Numbered from the stretch's first letter, positions 36,983 to 45,633 are shown. The stretch is DNA of 64,000 nucleotides from Flavobacterium amniphilum (GCF_023634845.1 NZ_JAMLJL010000007.1:162491-226490); one strand, 5' to 3'. Notes: generated by a model not told the origin, from the letters alone. Made by a program: numbers and translations.

Positions 36983-37495
36983 TTAAAATCCTCTCGTTTT
37001 ATATAGTTTCTGGTTTGCTTTGGATAATGATTTAACACCTAACTCATCTCTTAGAACTATTCTCAAATTTTTATAATTTTCAAAATAAATATTGAACTTT
37101 TCTTCAATAACGTCTTTATTTTCTGAACTTAAATTATTTAGAAATTCAAGAGCACTTTCTACTGTGTTTGTTGCTGAAGTTAATATAATATCTGGGCTTA
37201 TGTGTGTATTAGAAAAAAGTACTCCGAAAATAGTTTCGATTTTAGTTTTTGTATCAAATTGTTGGGATTGAGTTTCCAACAATTTTGACAAATCTGAATG
37301 TAGTTTGTAAAATTCAAAATTAAGTTTTGAAATAAAATTTAATTGTTCTTTGTATAAACTTTCTCTAAGGGAATTTTTTCGATTTATGAAAGAAATGTAA
37401 ACATTTACAGAGCTTAATATAAAGGTTGTGAATATTCCAAAAGTATAGAATATATCCTTTAAATTTTCGGATGTTATTTTAAAGTTAAAGTCCAT
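36983..37495 (-). CDS. Unknown protein with one N-terminal membrane helix
   Basis: 170 residues. Helix at ~15-33 (FYTFGIFTTFILSSVNVYIS), then a positively charged segment and a long helical, coiled-coil-like cytoplasmic part. It lies 21 bp after the DUF262 gene on the same strand, so it is probably part of that unit, perhaps as a membrane-bound effector or regulator. No family recognised. The 36801-36982 gap downstream holds no gene. Confidence 0.6.
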   Translation of the reverse strand: MDFNFKITSENLKDIFYTFGIFTTFILSSVNVYISFINRKNSLRESLYKEQLNFISKLNFEFYKLHSDLSKLLETQSQQFDTKTKIETIFGVLFSNTHISPDIILTSATNTVESALEFLNNLSSENKDVIEEKFNIYFENYKNLRIVLRDELGVKSLSKANQKLYKTRGF

Positions 37496-37516
37496 TAGCG
37501 GTAATTTTTCTTTTTA

Positions 37517-39259
37517 TTATGGTTTCCATATTTCTTTTGAATAGGTTAGTAGGTCAGCTGTTCTGTTGTTTATACTACTTTCACTCCAAGTCGAAGTATT
37601 AACATAATCTGTTGTTATTTTGAATGTGCTAAATTGTTGTAATGCTTTTTGTTTTTTAGCCCAAGCAGCATCACGCATACTGCTGTTCAATTTTCCTTTT
37701 ACAACAGTTAGATTTCCAAGGGTTAACAACTTATGGTCTCTTATTGTATCATCGGTAACTTTTGGTGTATTCCAATGGTTTCTCCATTTTTTTGGCATTA
37801 TATGTTCAAGGCTTAGATTATCATTATTCAGCATATTGTTGTCCATATACTTATGAGAATTTAAGTATAAAGTAATGCAGAATAAAATGCCTTCAGCGTA
37901 TTTATTGATAATATGGCTCGAACTAAATGCTGTTGCAAGTAGGATGTCATTAGGCATAATGTTAGTATCATCTTTATAGCCTAACAGGATTTGTTTGAAA
38001 GCCTCTTGGGTAGTAACCTTATTTCTTTTCATTTCGCCCATTATGCTCACAAAAAGATTGTTATAATTCTTTGTAGTAAGTTTACAAGCTGTTCGCCTTA
38101 CTAAATAACTTTCAAGAGTTTCAATAATGTTTTTTCTTTCGTTGGTATCTGTTATGTTTTTGTAGATATAAAGAACTAAGGGCATAACTGTGTTAATATC
38201 TAATTTGTCAATTAGATAAAAAAAGCGTTTCTCAAAATCGTTAAACGCAAACTCTTTGAGGTTTATATCGCTTGGGAAGTTGCAATATATCTCTGCATAC
38301 TCTTTTAACTCTTTTGCAAATGCAATTTTGTCATCGTCAGTTGTATCTTTCAAGTAGGCTTTGTACTCTTTGAAAAGACTTTCAAGTTTTGAGAGTTTTT
38401 CTGTTTTTATAGTGAGGAAGCTATGAAGAAACAATTCAATAACTGTTCTTGGAATTCTACCTGCTGTTTTGTTTTCGTTCCAAAACTTCACATCGTCTTC
38501 ATCTTCTTCAAAAATAGATTCCCAGTATGAATTATAATATGGCTCAACTTTCTTGGAGGCAAAAAGGTAATTTTTTAATAACTCTCCTGTGGTTAACTTA
38601 ATACCAAGAGAATTTATGGTATCAAAAATTTGCTGAACATCATCTTCTTTGGATAATGCCATATGAATAACAGGCAATTTTTGAAGAACTATATTTGCAA
38701 TAGACATTAGTTCAGTTTGGTCTAATGATTTTGTTTTGCTCTTGAAATACATATAGCATTTCTGAATATTGTTGAGCTTATCTGCAATATCGTCTTTGTA
38801 ATCATCATAAGTGAGTTTTTTATTGGCATCTTGACTAAGAACGATTTCTGTAAAATACTTAGTGTCTATTTTGCTGTGTGCAACTCTAATATGCTGTTTG
38901 CCATTGGCATCAACAAATATCAGTAGTGAATTAATAAAATTTTTGTTTGCATCATTCTGTAGACTATCCTGTATAGCTTTAAGCAAAATACAAATCGTAG
39001 TTAACCGCTGTTGTCCATCAATTAAATCAAATGGATTAATTCCTAAAGTTTCACTTAATTTCTGTTTGATTATGATTGTCCCAATAAAATGTTCGCTGTC
39101 TTGTCCTAAGGTATGTGCTTGCTTTTCTTCTAAAATATTATCCCATAATTCTTCCCAATTATCTTTTTTCCAAACATAACTTCTCTGAAAAAATGGAATT
39201 TGATATTGATTTGTTCCTTGAAAAAAGGAATGTAGTTTTTCTTTGTTTGCGCTTAACAT
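37517..39259 (-). CDS. DUF262/DUF1524 protein (GmrSD-like, putative type IV restriction or related defence)
   Basis: 580 residues from the ATG at 39259. The N-terminal DUF262 has IPFFQRSYVWKKDNWEELWD (21-40) and the nucleotidase-like motif IDGQQRLTT (80-88). The C-terminal DUF1524 HNH-type motif is LSLEHIMPKKWRNHW followed by LLTLGNLTVVKGKLN. In GmrSD enzymes DUF262 hydrolyses NTPs and the HNH domain cuts modified phage DNA. Both are fused here, as is common. The frame extends to 39325, but the extra 22 residues are not family-like. It is paired with the membrane protein gene downstream. Confidence 0.9.
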   Translation of the reverse strand: MLSANKEKLHSFFQGTNQYQIPFFQRSYVWKKDNWEELWDNILEEKQAHTLGQDSEHFIGTIIIKQKLSETLGINPFDLIDGQQRLTTICILLKAIQDSLQNDANKNFINSLLIFVDANGKQHIRVAHSKIDTKYFTEIVLSQDANKKLTYDDYKDDIADKLNNIQKCYMYFKSKTKSLDQTELMSIANIVLQKLPVIHMALSKEDDVQQIFDTINSLGIKLTTGELLKNYLFASKKVEPYYNSYWESIFEEDEDDVKFWNENKTAGRIPRTVIELFLHSFLTIKTEKLSKLESLFKEYKAYLKDTTDDDKIAFAKELKEYAEIYCNFPSDINLKEFAFNDFEKRFFYLIDKLDINTVMPLVLYIYKNITDTNERKNIIETLESYLVRRTACKLTTKNYNNLFVSIMGEMKRNKVTTQEAFKQILLGYKDDTNIMPNDILLATAFSSSHIINKYAEGILFCITLYLNSHKYMDNNMLNNDNLSLEHIMPKKWRNHWNTPKVTDDTIRDHKLLTLGNLTVVKGKLNSSMRDAAWAKKQKALQQFSTFKITTDYVNTSTWSESSINNRTADLLTYSKEIWKP

Positions 39260-39475
39260 ATTTTTTGTTATTAGGTTGAAATGTCTTTTTTGTGGACTTA
39301 CCATTAGTGGTTCTGATCTAAACAATGTTGTGGCAAACTTGATCTAGTTTGGTTATTGAAAATATACAAAATGTGAAAAGGAATTTGAATTTTGTCATAT
39401 CCTAGGTAATATGATTTAACAAGTTTTTAAACAGTTTTTTGAGTGTATGGCAAATTTTTTCTTTCAAAAAAAGAG

Positions 39476-39781
39476 TTATTCGATCTTATTTGTTCGTTGT
39501 ACTTGTGATACTAATCCAGCAATTCCTCCTACAGCAGCAGAACCAATAGCGATTAGACCTTCATTTGTCTCACCATTTGAAATTGCTATACAAATTATTG
39601 TTGCTATTGCAGTAGCACCGAGAATATAGAGGGCTATGCGTGGTGCCCATCTATCGTATGCAACAGGATTGTTTTTGCGTAATTCGTCAATCAACTTAAT
39701 TTTTTCTTTGCTAGTAAGGGTTGTGTCTGAAATCACTTTTTCCATTAATGGATAAAGTGCCTGATTTGATGAGTTTTCCAT
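39476..39781 (-). CDS. Small two-helix membrane protein, unknown
   Basis: 101 residues. An N-terminal helical charged region (LMEKVISDTTLTSKEKIKLI) is followed by two hydrophobic helices (IALYILGATAIATIICIAIS; GLIAIGSAAVGGIAGLVSQV) and a short basic tail. No family recognised. It lies alone between the DUF262 gene and the frameshifted lipoprotein. Confidence 0.6.
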   Translation of the reverse strand: MENSSNQALYPLMEKVISDTTLTSKEKIKLIDELRKNNPVAYDRWAPRIALYILGATAIATIICIAISNGETNEGLIAIGSAAVGGIAGLVSQVQRTNKIE

Positions 39782-39918
39782 TTATTGATTATTTAAAAAC
39801 TATTGATTTCTAACTTTTTATTTACCAATTGTTTCTTCAGTATGCGATTTTACAATTTAATTATAGTTAAAACTAAAAATTGATATTATAGCAGATTGTT
39901 ATTACAATTGTGTTTTTA

Positions 39919-40538
39919 CTATATCTTTATAGCTTCATCGAATTTTCCATTATTTCCATACATCCCTAAATTACCATTTGATTCAAGAATATAGTATTCA
40001 CCATGACCATTATTGTCGTCTAAACGAGTTTTTCCAGATGTTTTTGTTTCTTTAATTTCACTATCCATGGTTGAGCCATCTTTAAAAGTAATTCTTATGT
40101 AAAGTTTACCTTCTTTGTTTTTAAAAAATACTAATGAAGCTCCCATGAGGCTTTTTTCACTTCTCCACTTTCCTAATATCTCTCCATCTATTTTGTCAGT
40201 TTTTGCTGTTTTTTGGTCTTGAGATTCTGTTGAACCTAAGATGTTTACTTCAAGTTCTGGTGTAAAGTGAGTTGTTGCCCAAATTCCTTCAGTCATTCCT
40301 GGGATATTGTAAAATACCCATAGATGGTTATAATCTTCTCTATCTTTTCTTATTTCTAATGCAATTTCTTTTAGAATCTTCTCATCAACTTTTTGTTTAA
40401 TTGAATTTCAATGTTATTCTTGCTTAAGTTTTCATTTGGTTCTTCTTTGATAATTTCCCATTTAACATCGTCCGGAATTGAAGAATTTCCACAAGCTGTA
40501 AGTAGAAGTGAAGTTAAAAAGTAAAGCAAGTTTCTCAT
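39919..40538 (-). pseudogene. Lipoprotein gene with a frameshift
   Basis: The first frame, from the ATG at 40538, encodes a lipoprotein signal (MRNLLYFLTSLLLTACGN) and about 50 residues, then stops. The second frame continues KVDEKILKEIALEIRKDRED, then YNHLWVFYNIPGMTEGIWAT, to the stop at 39919. Restoring one base between about 40390 and 40412 joins the two into a single ~205-residue lipoprotein. A 5-A run lies there. The C-terminal part is beta-rich (GASLVFFKNKEGKLYIRITF). No family recognised; either a real inactivation or a sequencing error. Confidence 0.7.
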
Positions 40539-40573
40539 ATTTTTTAATTATTGTTGTTGTGTTATTTAGTGTT

Positions 40574-41086
40574 TTAATTGAGTCTTAAAATTACTAAGTT
40601 GTCATTGTCTTCTATAGTATAAGATAATACTTGATTATCGTTATTGTAATTATCTATGTCCGTTAAGTCAACTATTATTAACTTATTTGAATAATTCCCA
40701 ACTAAATAGAAATCTTCAATTTGTAGAAGAGTATGGATTATTAATGTTTGTGTGTCAATGTTATATTCAAAATCAATTATTGCATAATTATTGAATTTTA
40801 TCTGTTTTCTATATGAAGTGTCTAAATCGATTGGGATAACTGCTGGTAATGGAAAACCTAAAAATTGTATCGAGGCTTGAATATAGCTATCAATGATTTG
40901 TTTAATTCCTATATTAAGAATTTTGCGGTAATTTAATGTAGTAACTCCGTTGTATATATTTTGGTGTTTATTAGGTGCGTCTATCAAATATGCTAGAAGG
41001 TCTGTATGTATTTGTTTAAAAAAGTGATTTGTTTCATCTATGTTGATAGAGTATTTTAGACCTAATGTGATTTTTTTTGGAATCAT
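40574..41086 (-). CDS. Unknown 170-residue protein at right end of cargo
   Basis: Starts MIPKKITLGLKYSINIDETN and is beta-rich towards the C-terminus (YAIIDFEYNIDTQTLIIHTL; NYSNKLIIVDLTDIDNYNND). It has no signal peptide, membrane segment or catalytic motif that I recognise. It is the last cargo gene before the right direct-repeat block and has very AT-rich codons. Confidence 0.6.
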   Translation of the reverse strand: MIPKKITLGLKYSINIDETNHFFKQIHTDLLAYLIDAPNKHQNIYNGVTTLNYRKILNIGIKQIIDSYIQASIQFLGFPLPAVIPIDLDTSYRKQIKFNNYAIIDFEYNIDTQTLIIHTLLQIEDFYLVGNYSNKLIIVDLTDIDNYNNDNQVLSYTIEDNDNLVILRLN

Positions 41087-41216
41087 AAATTTTGTTGTTT
41101 AGTTTAATGCATTCCAATTTAGTATTTATTGCTGAATTGATTTGTAAGTAGAAATACGTATTTTGAGTATAAAAAATGTGTGGTTAGTTGCTTTTTTCTC
41201 ACTAACATTGTAAACA

Positions 41217-41445
41217 TTGCAACCAATAAAACTATCTGGTTGCAACTGGTTTTTTGAAAACCTCTGAAGTTAAAAAGCTTGTGTTTGTTCGTTGTGTTTT
41301 TACTGAACCGGTATTGTAACTAGATTGTTTAATTAGGTTGCAACCAGTTTCTACATAATTGCGCACCAATTGCAATTGGTGTGCAATTAAATTTAGAAGA
41401 CATTGCAATGATTTAGAACAATCATTGCAATGACATTGCAATTTA
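41217..41445. repeat. Right copy of the diverged direct-repeat block flanking the cargo
   Basis: Contains GGTTGCAACTGGTTT (41238-41252), GGTTGCAACCAGTTT (41336-41350), the perfect palindrome CACCAATTGCAATTGGTG (41364-41381), and an inverted repeat CATTGCAATGATT / AATCATTGCAATG (41401-41432). The first two motifs are 98 bp apart, exactly as in the left copy at 20969 and 21067. It lies between the last cargo gene and the 3' end of the integrase gene. Confidence 0.75.
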
Positions 41446-41470
41446 AGAATCTTTGATTTACTTAACAATC

Positions 41471-42772
41471 TTAAACCGATTCTTTCATTTGTTTTTGACT
41501 TTGCATGTTCCAATATACGGCCATTTGTTGAGCATAATCAACAGCGGTTTTGCCTATGTAGTTTAGGAATTCCTTTTCGGTGCTATGTCCTGTCACATTC
41601 AATAATAAACCAGTTGGAATATCTCCGTAATAATTGGTTGCAAAGGAACGTCTGCAAATGTGTGAAGTAACTAACTCCCATTTTGGGAAATCCCCATTTT
41701 CCTTTCGGGAAGTTTCAGGGTTAATCCTGGCACCTGAAATGATTTCGTCGAGTTGAGCTTCTTTGCAAACATCTTTTATGTACAAATTAAATTTAGCTTT
41801 TGAACTGTCTATGTTTTTGCTGTAAAGAGGAGGGAAGTTGCCATTTCTTTTGTCTAAAATCGCTCTTACTTTATCGTGTACAAGTATAGAAACTCTTTTC
41901 TTGGTTTTTTGCTGAATAAGTTCAATGAAATCTAAATCGCCTATTTTCTTAATGTCCCGACTGGTTAACTGCAATAAATCCCCAACACGTTGCCCTATAT
42001 AGCAACCAATCAACAACCAGTCTCTCGCATCTTGTAAATGTGTTTCTTTTAATTCAACATTTTCGATTTTAGTTAATTCATCCCAATTAAGATAAATTTT
42101 ATCAATTTGAACACTGAAACCTTTAATTTGTTGAAGTTGCGGACTAACAGTATAGCCTGATTTTTGAGCATCTAAACAAATGGTTTTTAAGAACTTTAAA
42201 TAACGTCCTGCTGTATTTCTGCTTAATTTTTCTACTTCAAGTAAATATTTAAGAAAGTCATTTCTGTATTTTAAATCAATTTCTGAAAGTTTGTACTTGT
42301 GGCGTTTGTATTCTTGAAATCCTTGTATCTTTAATTTTATTGTTTTGTATTTTGTAATTGTAGCTTTAGACGTACCGAGTTCTCCGGTTCTGTCATTTGT
42401 TTTCAGTTCCAATTTTTCAACATAGAGATCACAATAATTAAGAATGAAATTATTGTCGGTTTTCTCAGCTTTATTAAAATGGGAATTCAAGCAGTCATTT
42501 AACCAATCTTTATTAACTATGTCTGATTCTGTTCCGCTTTTATTATACCGACTGATGATGAAAGATTCCAAAGTGTCTAATTCATTTTGAAGACTATCTC
42601 TTTCTGCGAATTGTGAAACCTTTCTGATTTTACCAGTTGCGTTATTAAAATAAGCTGGGTTTATAACTAACGGAGTTGCTAATTTTATATCAGTTTCTCT
42701 GTTTGCGACAAATCGGATATATATTTTTGTTGGATTATTATTCCCTCTAATCGAAAATTTGATTGTAGCCAT
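41471..42772 (-). CDS. Tyrosine recombinase/integrase of the island
   Basis: 433-residue site-specific recombinase of the Bacteroidetes element type. It has an N-terminal Arm-binding domain (ATIKFSIRGNNNPTKIYIRF), a SAM-like core-binding domain (~105-210) and a catalytic domain. Catalytic residues seen: Arg in GCYIGQRVGDLLQL, the HICRRSFATNYYG box (H-x-x-R), His in NVTGHSTEKEFLNYIG and the nucleophilic Tyr in NYIGKT. It lies ~215 bp from attR and reads away from it. With the excisionase-like gene near attL it can be expected to catalyse integration into tRNA-Ser. Confidence 0.95.
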   Translation of the reverse strand: MATIKFSIRGNNNPTKIYIRFVANRETDIKLATPLVINPAYFNNATGKIRKVSQFAERDSLQNELDTLESFIISRYNKSGTESDIVNKDWLNDCLNSHFNKAEKTDNNFILNYCDLYVEKLELKTNDRTGELGTSKATITKYKTIKLKIQGFQEYKRHKYKLSEIDLKYRNDFLKYLLEVEKLSRNTAGRYLKFLKTICLDAQKSGYTVSPQLQQIKGFSVQIDKIYLNWDELTKIENVELKETHLQDARDWLLIGCYIGQRVGDLLQLTSRDIKKIGDLDFIELIQQKTKKRVSILVHDKVRAILDKRNGNFPPLYSKNIDSSKAKFNLYIKDVCKEAQLDEIISGARINPETSRKENGDFPKWELVTSHICRRSFATNYYGDIPTGLLLNVTGHSTEKEFLNYIGKTAVDYAQQMAVYWNMQSQKQMKESV

Positions 42773-42987
42773 ATTTGGTTTTTTAGTTGCAACAAATATA
42801 GATAGTCGGTTTCTTTTAAAAAAATATTTGTCCGACTTTTGTCCGACAAAAAGTGAATTTATCCTAATTTTACTGAATTCAGTTTAATTGTTTTGTTTCT
42901 TTGTAAATCCCTTTAAATATTAAGCTTTACAAGTTTTTTGGATTAAAATCAATAGTTTGAAATTAATTGGTAATTAAATAGTTTAGT

Positions 42988-43001
42988 TCCCTCTTTCTCC
43001 G
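42988..43001 (+). other. attR of the genomic island
   Basis: TCCCTCTTTCTCCG, an exact copy of the 3' end of tRNA-Ser at 17659-17672. It is followed at once by the chromosomal terminator at 43008, which once belonged to the tRNA gene. Confidence 0.88.
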
Positions 43002-43007
43002 TGGAAC

Positions 43008-43035
43008 AAAACCCGAAACGAAAGTTTCGGGTTTT
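43008..43035 (+). terminator. Original tRNA-Ser terminator, now beyond attR
   Basis: 12-bp perfect stem AAAACCCGAAAC / GTTTCGGGTTTT with a GAAA tetraloop and T run. In the uninterrupted chromosome it would lie about 7 bp after tRNA-Ser. Confidence 0.85.
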
Positions 43036-43093
43036 TTGTTTTATGGAGTTTTCAAACTAATCTTAAGTTACTCCGGATATACTTACATCACAA

Positions 43094-43126
43094 AACCCTC
43101 CAAAGATTCTTTGAAGGGTTCACTTT
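43094..43126. terminator. Second hairpin downstream of attR
   Basis: Stem AACCCTCCAAAG / CTTTGAAGGGTT with one mismatch and a 3-base loop, followed by CACTTTTTT. It may be a second terminator or serve a gene displaced by the island. Confidence 0.6.
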
Positions 43127-43140
43127 TTTATACAGTTTTG

Positions 43141-43380
43141 AAACCTGTGTTTAATTTTTGAAAAAAAAATAATTAAACACTCTTTCTGTGTCTTTTTTTG
43201 AAAAAATAAAAATTAAACACGCTTTCTGTGTTTTTTTTTGAAAAAATAAAAATTAAACACAACCCTTCTAATAAAATATCCTGTTTTTCAATTTCCATAT
43301 AACCTTTTATCTTTTTAGAAAAAAAATAAAAGAATAACAGAAAGTGTTATTTTTTTGGAGAAAATAAAAAAGAATAACAG
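43141..43380. repeat. 40-bp AT-rich hairpin repeat array
   Basis: Three adjacent 40-bp units at 43141-43180, 43181-43220 and 43221-43260, each ending AATTAAACAC. Units two and three differ at only two positions. A related pair with the same 40-bp period ends at 43340 and 43380 (each ending AGAATAACAG). Each unit has GTGTT-type and AACAC-type arms, so it can fold into a hairpin through its T and A runs. There are no spacers. This is the chief content of the 42773-43427 gap apart from attR and terminators. Confidence 0.75.
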
Positions 43381-43427
43381 AGAAGAAATGCTTTCCGTTA
43401 ATTCAATTCATTCTATAATTCAAGGTA

Positions 43428-44402
43428 TCATGGTTGCAGTTTACTAACCGATTTAATAAAGTACGGGGAATCGTTCCATCTGATTTTTTTATAAGCAAAG
43501 TTTTGCTGTAAGGATTCCGGAAGGCATCTCCAGATGACTTCATTCATTTTTTCCAGCAATAATTTTTTAGAAAATGTATCCGATACAACCAAGCTGATTT
43601 CCCTCACGGGTTTTGGTTCCTTAAATGGTTTAAATAAACTACTATTGGGCTCATTGATGATTGAAAGTTCCGGAAGGATGGCAAATCCGAGTTCAGCTCT
43701 TACCAGATTTTTAAGCGTCTCAATCGAATTGATGTCGTATTGAAATTGGTCCTTTATTTTGCCCGGGTTCTTAATTCCGCAAATATCGAGCAGCTGTGCA
43801 TTGTAACAATATTCGTTTTGCAAGAGTAAGAGTTCAGCTTTGTCATTGGGTTGCATTTCATAAAAAGAAGCTTCAGCTAACGGATGGCTGTTGTTAAGAT
43901 AAGCCAGGAAAGGTTCTTTGAACACCGGATGTTCGATTAGGTTCGGACTTCCAGTTGGTGTCGCCATAATAGCAATGTCAATGGTTCCGGTTTCTAAATT
44001 TTGAATCAATTGCCCGGTGTGTCCTTCTTTAATGGTGAAATGCATTTTCGGGGCGGCTTCCTTCATTTCTTTTATAAACAACGGAATCAGATAAGGGGAC
44101 AGCGTACTTATAATGCCAATTTTGACTTCTCCTTCGAGAGTATTCTTCTGATTGATGACAAAATCCCTGATGTCATCTGCTTCACGGAGTATTTTTTTTG
44201 CACGGTTGATGATTTCGGTTCCGAGTAGGGTTGGGGTCAACGGAACTTTAGTGCGGTCAAAAATTTTAATTCCTATTTCTTCTTCTAAATTTTTGAGTTG
44301 GATGGTCAGCCCAGGCTGTGTTACCATGCATATTTCCGCAGCTCTTGCAAAATGGCGTTCTTCATCTAATGCCACTATATATTTCAATTGTTGTAAAGTC
44401 AT
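43428..44402 (-). CDS. oxyR: LysR-family peroxide sensor OxyR
   Basis: 324 residues. N-terminal winged HTH (MTLQQLKYIVALDEERHFAR; AAEICMVTQPGLTIQLKNLE) and a LysR effector domain. Cys199 and Cys208 in NEYCYNAQLLDICGI fall at exactly the same residue numbers as the redox pair of E. coli OxyR, so H2O2 sensing by disulfide formation is well supported. It is divergent from osmC with a 137-bp spacer. Likely targets in the window are katG, ahpC, tpx and osmC. The island at 17.7-43.0 kb now separates it from those genes. Confidence 0.93.
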   Translation of the reverse strand: MTLQQLKYIVALDEERHFARAAEICMVTQPGLTIQLKNLEEEIGIKIFDRTKVPLTPTLLGTEIINRAKKILREADDIRDFVINQKNTLEGEVKIGIISTLSPYLIPLFIKEMKEAAPKMHFTIKEGHTGQLIQNLETGTIDIAIMATPTGSPNLIEHPVFKEPFLAYLNNSHPLAEASFYEMQPNDKAELLLLQNEYCYNAQLLDICGIKNPGKIKDQFQYDINSIETLKNLVRAELGFAILPELSIINEPNSSLFKPFKEPKPVREISLVVSDTFSKKLLLEKMNEVIWRCLPESLQQNFAYKKIRWNDSPYFIKSVSKLQP

Positions 44403-44467
44403 GGTTATAAATTTATTTTATAAAGGTAAAAAATTATCAATTTGATTTATGAAAATGCCCGCCATAA

Positions 44468-44483
44468 ATTTGTTTCATCAAAT
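44468..44483. promoter_or_regulatory. Candidate LysR-type operator between oxyR and osmC
   Basis: ATTTG-N6-CAAAT, a 16-bp dyad with the T-N11-A form bound by LysR proteins, in the middle of the divergent spacer. A further ATTTGAT lies upstream at about 44439. Assignment is by position and symmetry only. Confidence 0.35.
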
Positions 44484-44539
44484 CAGTATAACGGTTTGAA
44501 AATCAGAAATAAATACTAATAAAATTAAAAATCAAGATT

Positions 44540-44959
44540 ATGAAATTTACAAGAAAAGCAATCGCCAACTGGAAAGGTACAGGAATGGAAGGCAAAGGAA
44601 CCATTAGTACACAAAGTACAACTTTAGATAACGCACAGTTATCATTTAAAACCCGTTTCGATGAAGGAGTGGGGACTAACCCGGAAGAATTAATAGCTGC
44701 AGCGCATTCAGGATGTTTTACCATGCAATTGAGTTTTTTATTATCAGAAGGAGGATTTATACCTGAGGATTTGAATACAGAAGCAAAAGTGGTTTTTGAA
44801 GACGGAACAATTACCCGTATCGATCTGGAGCTTACCGGTAAAGTGCCTGGTATTTCGGAAGAGAAATTCAAAGAAACTGCGCTTAAAGCAAAAGAAATCT
44901 GTCCGGTTTCAAAATTGCTGAATGCTGAAATTTCATTATCAGTGACTTTAATTTCTTAA
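44540..44959 (+). CDS. osmC: OsmC/Ohr-family peroxiredoxin
   Basis: 139-residue thiol peroxidase reducing organic hydroperoxides. Cys59 in AAAHSGCFTMQLSF and Cys121 in KEICPVSKLL are the two catalytic cysteines. The opening KAIANWKGTGMEGKGTIS is typical of the OsmC branch (not Ohr). Divergent from oxyR, so it is a likely target. It ends at a strong terminator. Confidence 0.92.
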   Translation: MKFTRKAIANWKGTGMEGKGTISTQSTTLDNAQLSFKTRFDEGVGTNPEELIAAAHSGCFTMQLSFLLSEGGFIPEDLNTEAKVVFEDGTITRIDLELTGKVPGISEEKFKETALKAKEICPVSKLLNAEISLSVTLIS

Positions 44960-44980
44960 ATACAAATCATGAATAGTAGA

Positions 44981-45009
44981 AATCCCGGTTACAAAGCCGG
45001 GATTTTTTT
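44981..45009 (+). terminator. Terminator of osmC
   Basis: 8-bp stem AATCCCGG / CCGGGATT with an 8-base loop and a T7 tail. Confidence 0.88.
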
Positions 45010-45069
45010 ATGTATTGAAAATGAAAATTGTTGTAAATCAATGTGATGTGGGATTTTGTAATTTAGTTT

Positions 45070-45585
45070 ATGTGTAAAATGCACGAATATTTTAGGAATT
45101 GTGTTATGAGAGGAAAATCATTAATATCACTCGTTGTAAGAAATTTGTTTTTCACTGTTTTACAACCCGGACTGGTTGTTGGGTTATTTCCTTATTTGAT
45201 AATCGGAAAAAATTATAGATTATCTGATTTTCAATTGTTTCATTATGTCGGACTAAGTTTATTTTTGATTGGCTTAGGAGTTCTTTTCTATTGTATCATA
45301 AAATTTATCTTCGATGGTTTTGGAACAATTTCTCCTCTAGATTCATCCAAGCGGTTGGTTGTTTCCGGATTGTATAATTATTCCCGAAATCCAATGTACA
45401 TCGGTGTCATTTTAGCGCTTATCGGTGAAACTATTTTCTTTGATTCTTTTAATTTGCTTTGCTATACTTCTTTTGTTTTCTTAGGCTTTAACCTCTTTGT
45501 CATATTTATTGAAGAACCAAGATTGAAAAGAGATTTTAGAATGGATTATAAAAATTATCTTAAATCAGTGAGAAGATGGCTCTGA
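45070..45585 (+). CDS. Isoprenylcysteine carboxyl methyltransferase-like membrane protein
   Basis: 171 residues with four to five membrane helices. The C-terminal signature is VVSGLYNYSRNPMYIGVILA (R-N-P-M-Y) followed by FVIFIEEPRLKRDF and YKNYLKSVRRWL, which bind SAM in the ICMT/PEMT family. Bacterial members methylate unknown small molecules or lipids. ATGs at 45079 and 45106 are alternative starts; the latter would remove a polar 12-residue head. Stands alone between osmC and the TetR operon. Confidence 0.8.
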   Translation: MCKMHEYFRNCVMRGKSLISLVVRNLFFTVLQPGLVVGLFPYLIIGKNYRLSDFQLFHYVGLSLFLIGLGVLFYCIIKFIFDGFGTISPLDSSKRLVVSGLYNYSRNPMYIGVILALIGETIFFDSFNLLCYTSFVFLGFNLFVIFIEEPRLKRDFRMDYKNYLKSVRRWL

Positions 45586-45633
45586 GAAAAGTTTTACAAG
45601 ATTTGTTAAATATTTGATCAAATGATTAAAAAA

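Larger units (their letters stand above)
17659..43001. mobile_element. 25.3-kb integrative genomic island in tRNA-Ser
   Basis: Bounded by the 14-bp direct repeats at 17659 and 42988. It contains a tyrosine integrase beside attR, an excisionase-like HTH protein, a broken primase/helicase, and about 20 kb of cargo. The cargo covers bacteriocin export, defence-like genes and many unknown small membrane proteins. The G+C content is visibly lower and the codon use more AT-rich than in the flanking core genes. No relaxase, coupling protein or conjugation gene is visible, and the primase is interrupted, so the element is probably no longer self-mobile. Confidence 0.9.

Noticed and set aside
41232..41513. 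93-codon minus-strand frame
   Set aside because: Runs through the repeat block and overlaps the integrase 3' end in another frame; no protein-like features.
43141..43380. Possible CRISPR array
   Set aside because: Units abut with no unique spacers, and no cas genes are present.
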